Assembly (NCBI GenBank): GCA_903861145.1
Contig: CAIOTH010000127.1
Location: forward strand, 1 to 54,029
Direction of reading: 5' to 3'
DNA from: an uncultured Bacteroidota bacterium
GTDB lineage: Bacteria > Bacteroidota > Bacteroidia > Chitinophagales > LD1
DNA length: 54,029 nt
Translations under genes and position numbers: made by a program
Notes under the pieces: generated by a model
What the model saw: the letters and a program-made list of their open reading frames with translations, nothing else
Told to the model about the DNA's origin: nothing
Database searches by the model: none
Part shown: positions 53,701 to 54,029 of the stretch, piece after piece
How positions within the stretch are numbered: position 1 is the first letter of the stretch
Layout of the letters: each line of letters starts with the position of its first letter

Positions 53701-54029
53701 ATGAATAAAATATTTACACTGATCCTGTTTTTCTGCGGTTTAAACTTGGTAAACGCCCAAAGCTTAACCATTACCCCGTCCGATTCAATTTACATTACTG
53801 CAGTTGATTCAGATCAGTTTACAACCATCAACGGTTTAATTTTTCTGCACAACAACCAGCCCGATTCTATCATCGTAAGGTGGCACTTAGCCTCAGATAC
53901 TGTTCCTACAGGTTGGAGCATTTTGTTTTGCGATAACAACAACTGCTATCAGTTACCAACTGCTCCCAAAGTATCATCCCCTATTGCCCCAGGCGATTCC
54001 ATCGACTTACACGCCGAGTTTTCACCTGC
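53701..54029 (+). CDS. Secreted protein, 5' part (likely T9SS cargo)
   Basis: The frame stays open to the end of the window, so only the first 109 residues are seen. The signal peptide (MNKIFTLILFFCGLNLVNAQ, cleavage about residue 20) is clear. The mature part is beta-rich (SLTITPSDSIYITAV, GLIFLHNNQPDSIIVRW) with a CDNNNC pair (about 81-86). The style matches the Ig-like start of T9SS or Omp28-related surface proteins, but the sorting domain would lie outside, so this is not proven. Confidence 0.7.
   Translation, partial: MNKIFTLILFFCGLNLVNAQSLTITPSDSIYITAVDSDQFTTINGLIFLHNNQPDSIIVRWHLASDTVPTGWSILFCDNNNCYQLPTAPKVSSPIAPGDSIDLHAEFSP

Noticed and set aside
1-54029. tRNA, rRNA or riboswitch genes
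   Set aside because: I looked in the intergenic gaps for tRNA-like cloverleaf ends, rRNA-like blocks and known riboswitch cores and saw none. A covariance-model search would be needed to exclude small RNAs.

Overview
The window looks like a chromosomal segment of a Bacteroidota bacterium with moderately low GC. The evidence is type IX secretion (T9SS) C-terminal domains of both type A and type B, SprB repeats, the Bacteroidota promoter form (TTTG, 19-20 nt, TAnnTTTG), DUF6600 and Omp28-like proteins, a split transketolase and the order zapA / rny. I see no rRNA, tRNA, CRISPR array, prophage or intact insertion sequence. The family-level lineage cannot be fixed from the sequence alone.

Layout. 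1-2.7 kb: the end of a zinc phospholipase C / S1-P1 type protein, a T9SS cargo protein and a convergent sterol desaturase family enzyme. 2.8-7.4 kb: the overlapping tRNA maturation pair cca-miaA, then a GxxExxY gene bracketed by a 16-bp inverted repeat whose right copy touches the start of an MFS transporter, then a small phosphodiesterase. 7.4-14.4 kb: a probable envelope-glycan block made of a split transketolase, a natural epimerase / polyprenyl-phosphate glycosyltransferase fusion, a TonB-domain protein, a methyltransferase and a GT-C membrane glycosyltransferase. 14.5-16.9 kb: a coiled-coil protein, zapA and rny. 17-25 kb: two paralogous giant surface adhesins (lectin, PKD, SprB repeats, T9SS type B domain) with 14 and 5 SprB repeats. 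25-29.4 kb: an SGNH hydrolase, a CDGSH protein, a GlcNAc-kinase-like protein, and clpP-clpX on the opposite strand.

29.6-43.6 kb is mixed: a DUF6600 lipoprotein with 18-nt tandem repeats, an ACX4/glutaryl-type acyl-CoA dehydrogenase, a pterin synthase, a nuclease-fold secreted protein, an RmlD-like reductase, a cytochrome P450, a second SGNH hydrolase, a homologue of eukaryotic 7-dehydrocholesterol reductase, a SUMF1-fold protein, and a GH88/GH105 enzyme overlapping an unrecognised secreted lipoprotein. 43.6-49 kb: a complete 2-oxoglutarate dehydrogenase operon (sucA-sucB-lpd). 49-54 kb: a small HTH protein with a clear upstream dyad, rpsT with a textbook promoter, radC, an Omp28-like T9SS protein and the start of another secreted protein.

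The points most worth a second look are the transketolase / epimerase-GT2 / GT-C block, which could be an undescribed sugar-building and surface-glycosylation system; the GxxExxY gene as the cargo of a small repeat-bracketed unit; the DHCR7-like reductase with a changed signature motif; the unknown lipoprotein coupled to GH88/105 as a possible polysaccharide lyase; and TAnnTTTG boxes lying so close to start codons that very short leaders or leaderless mRNAs are implied.
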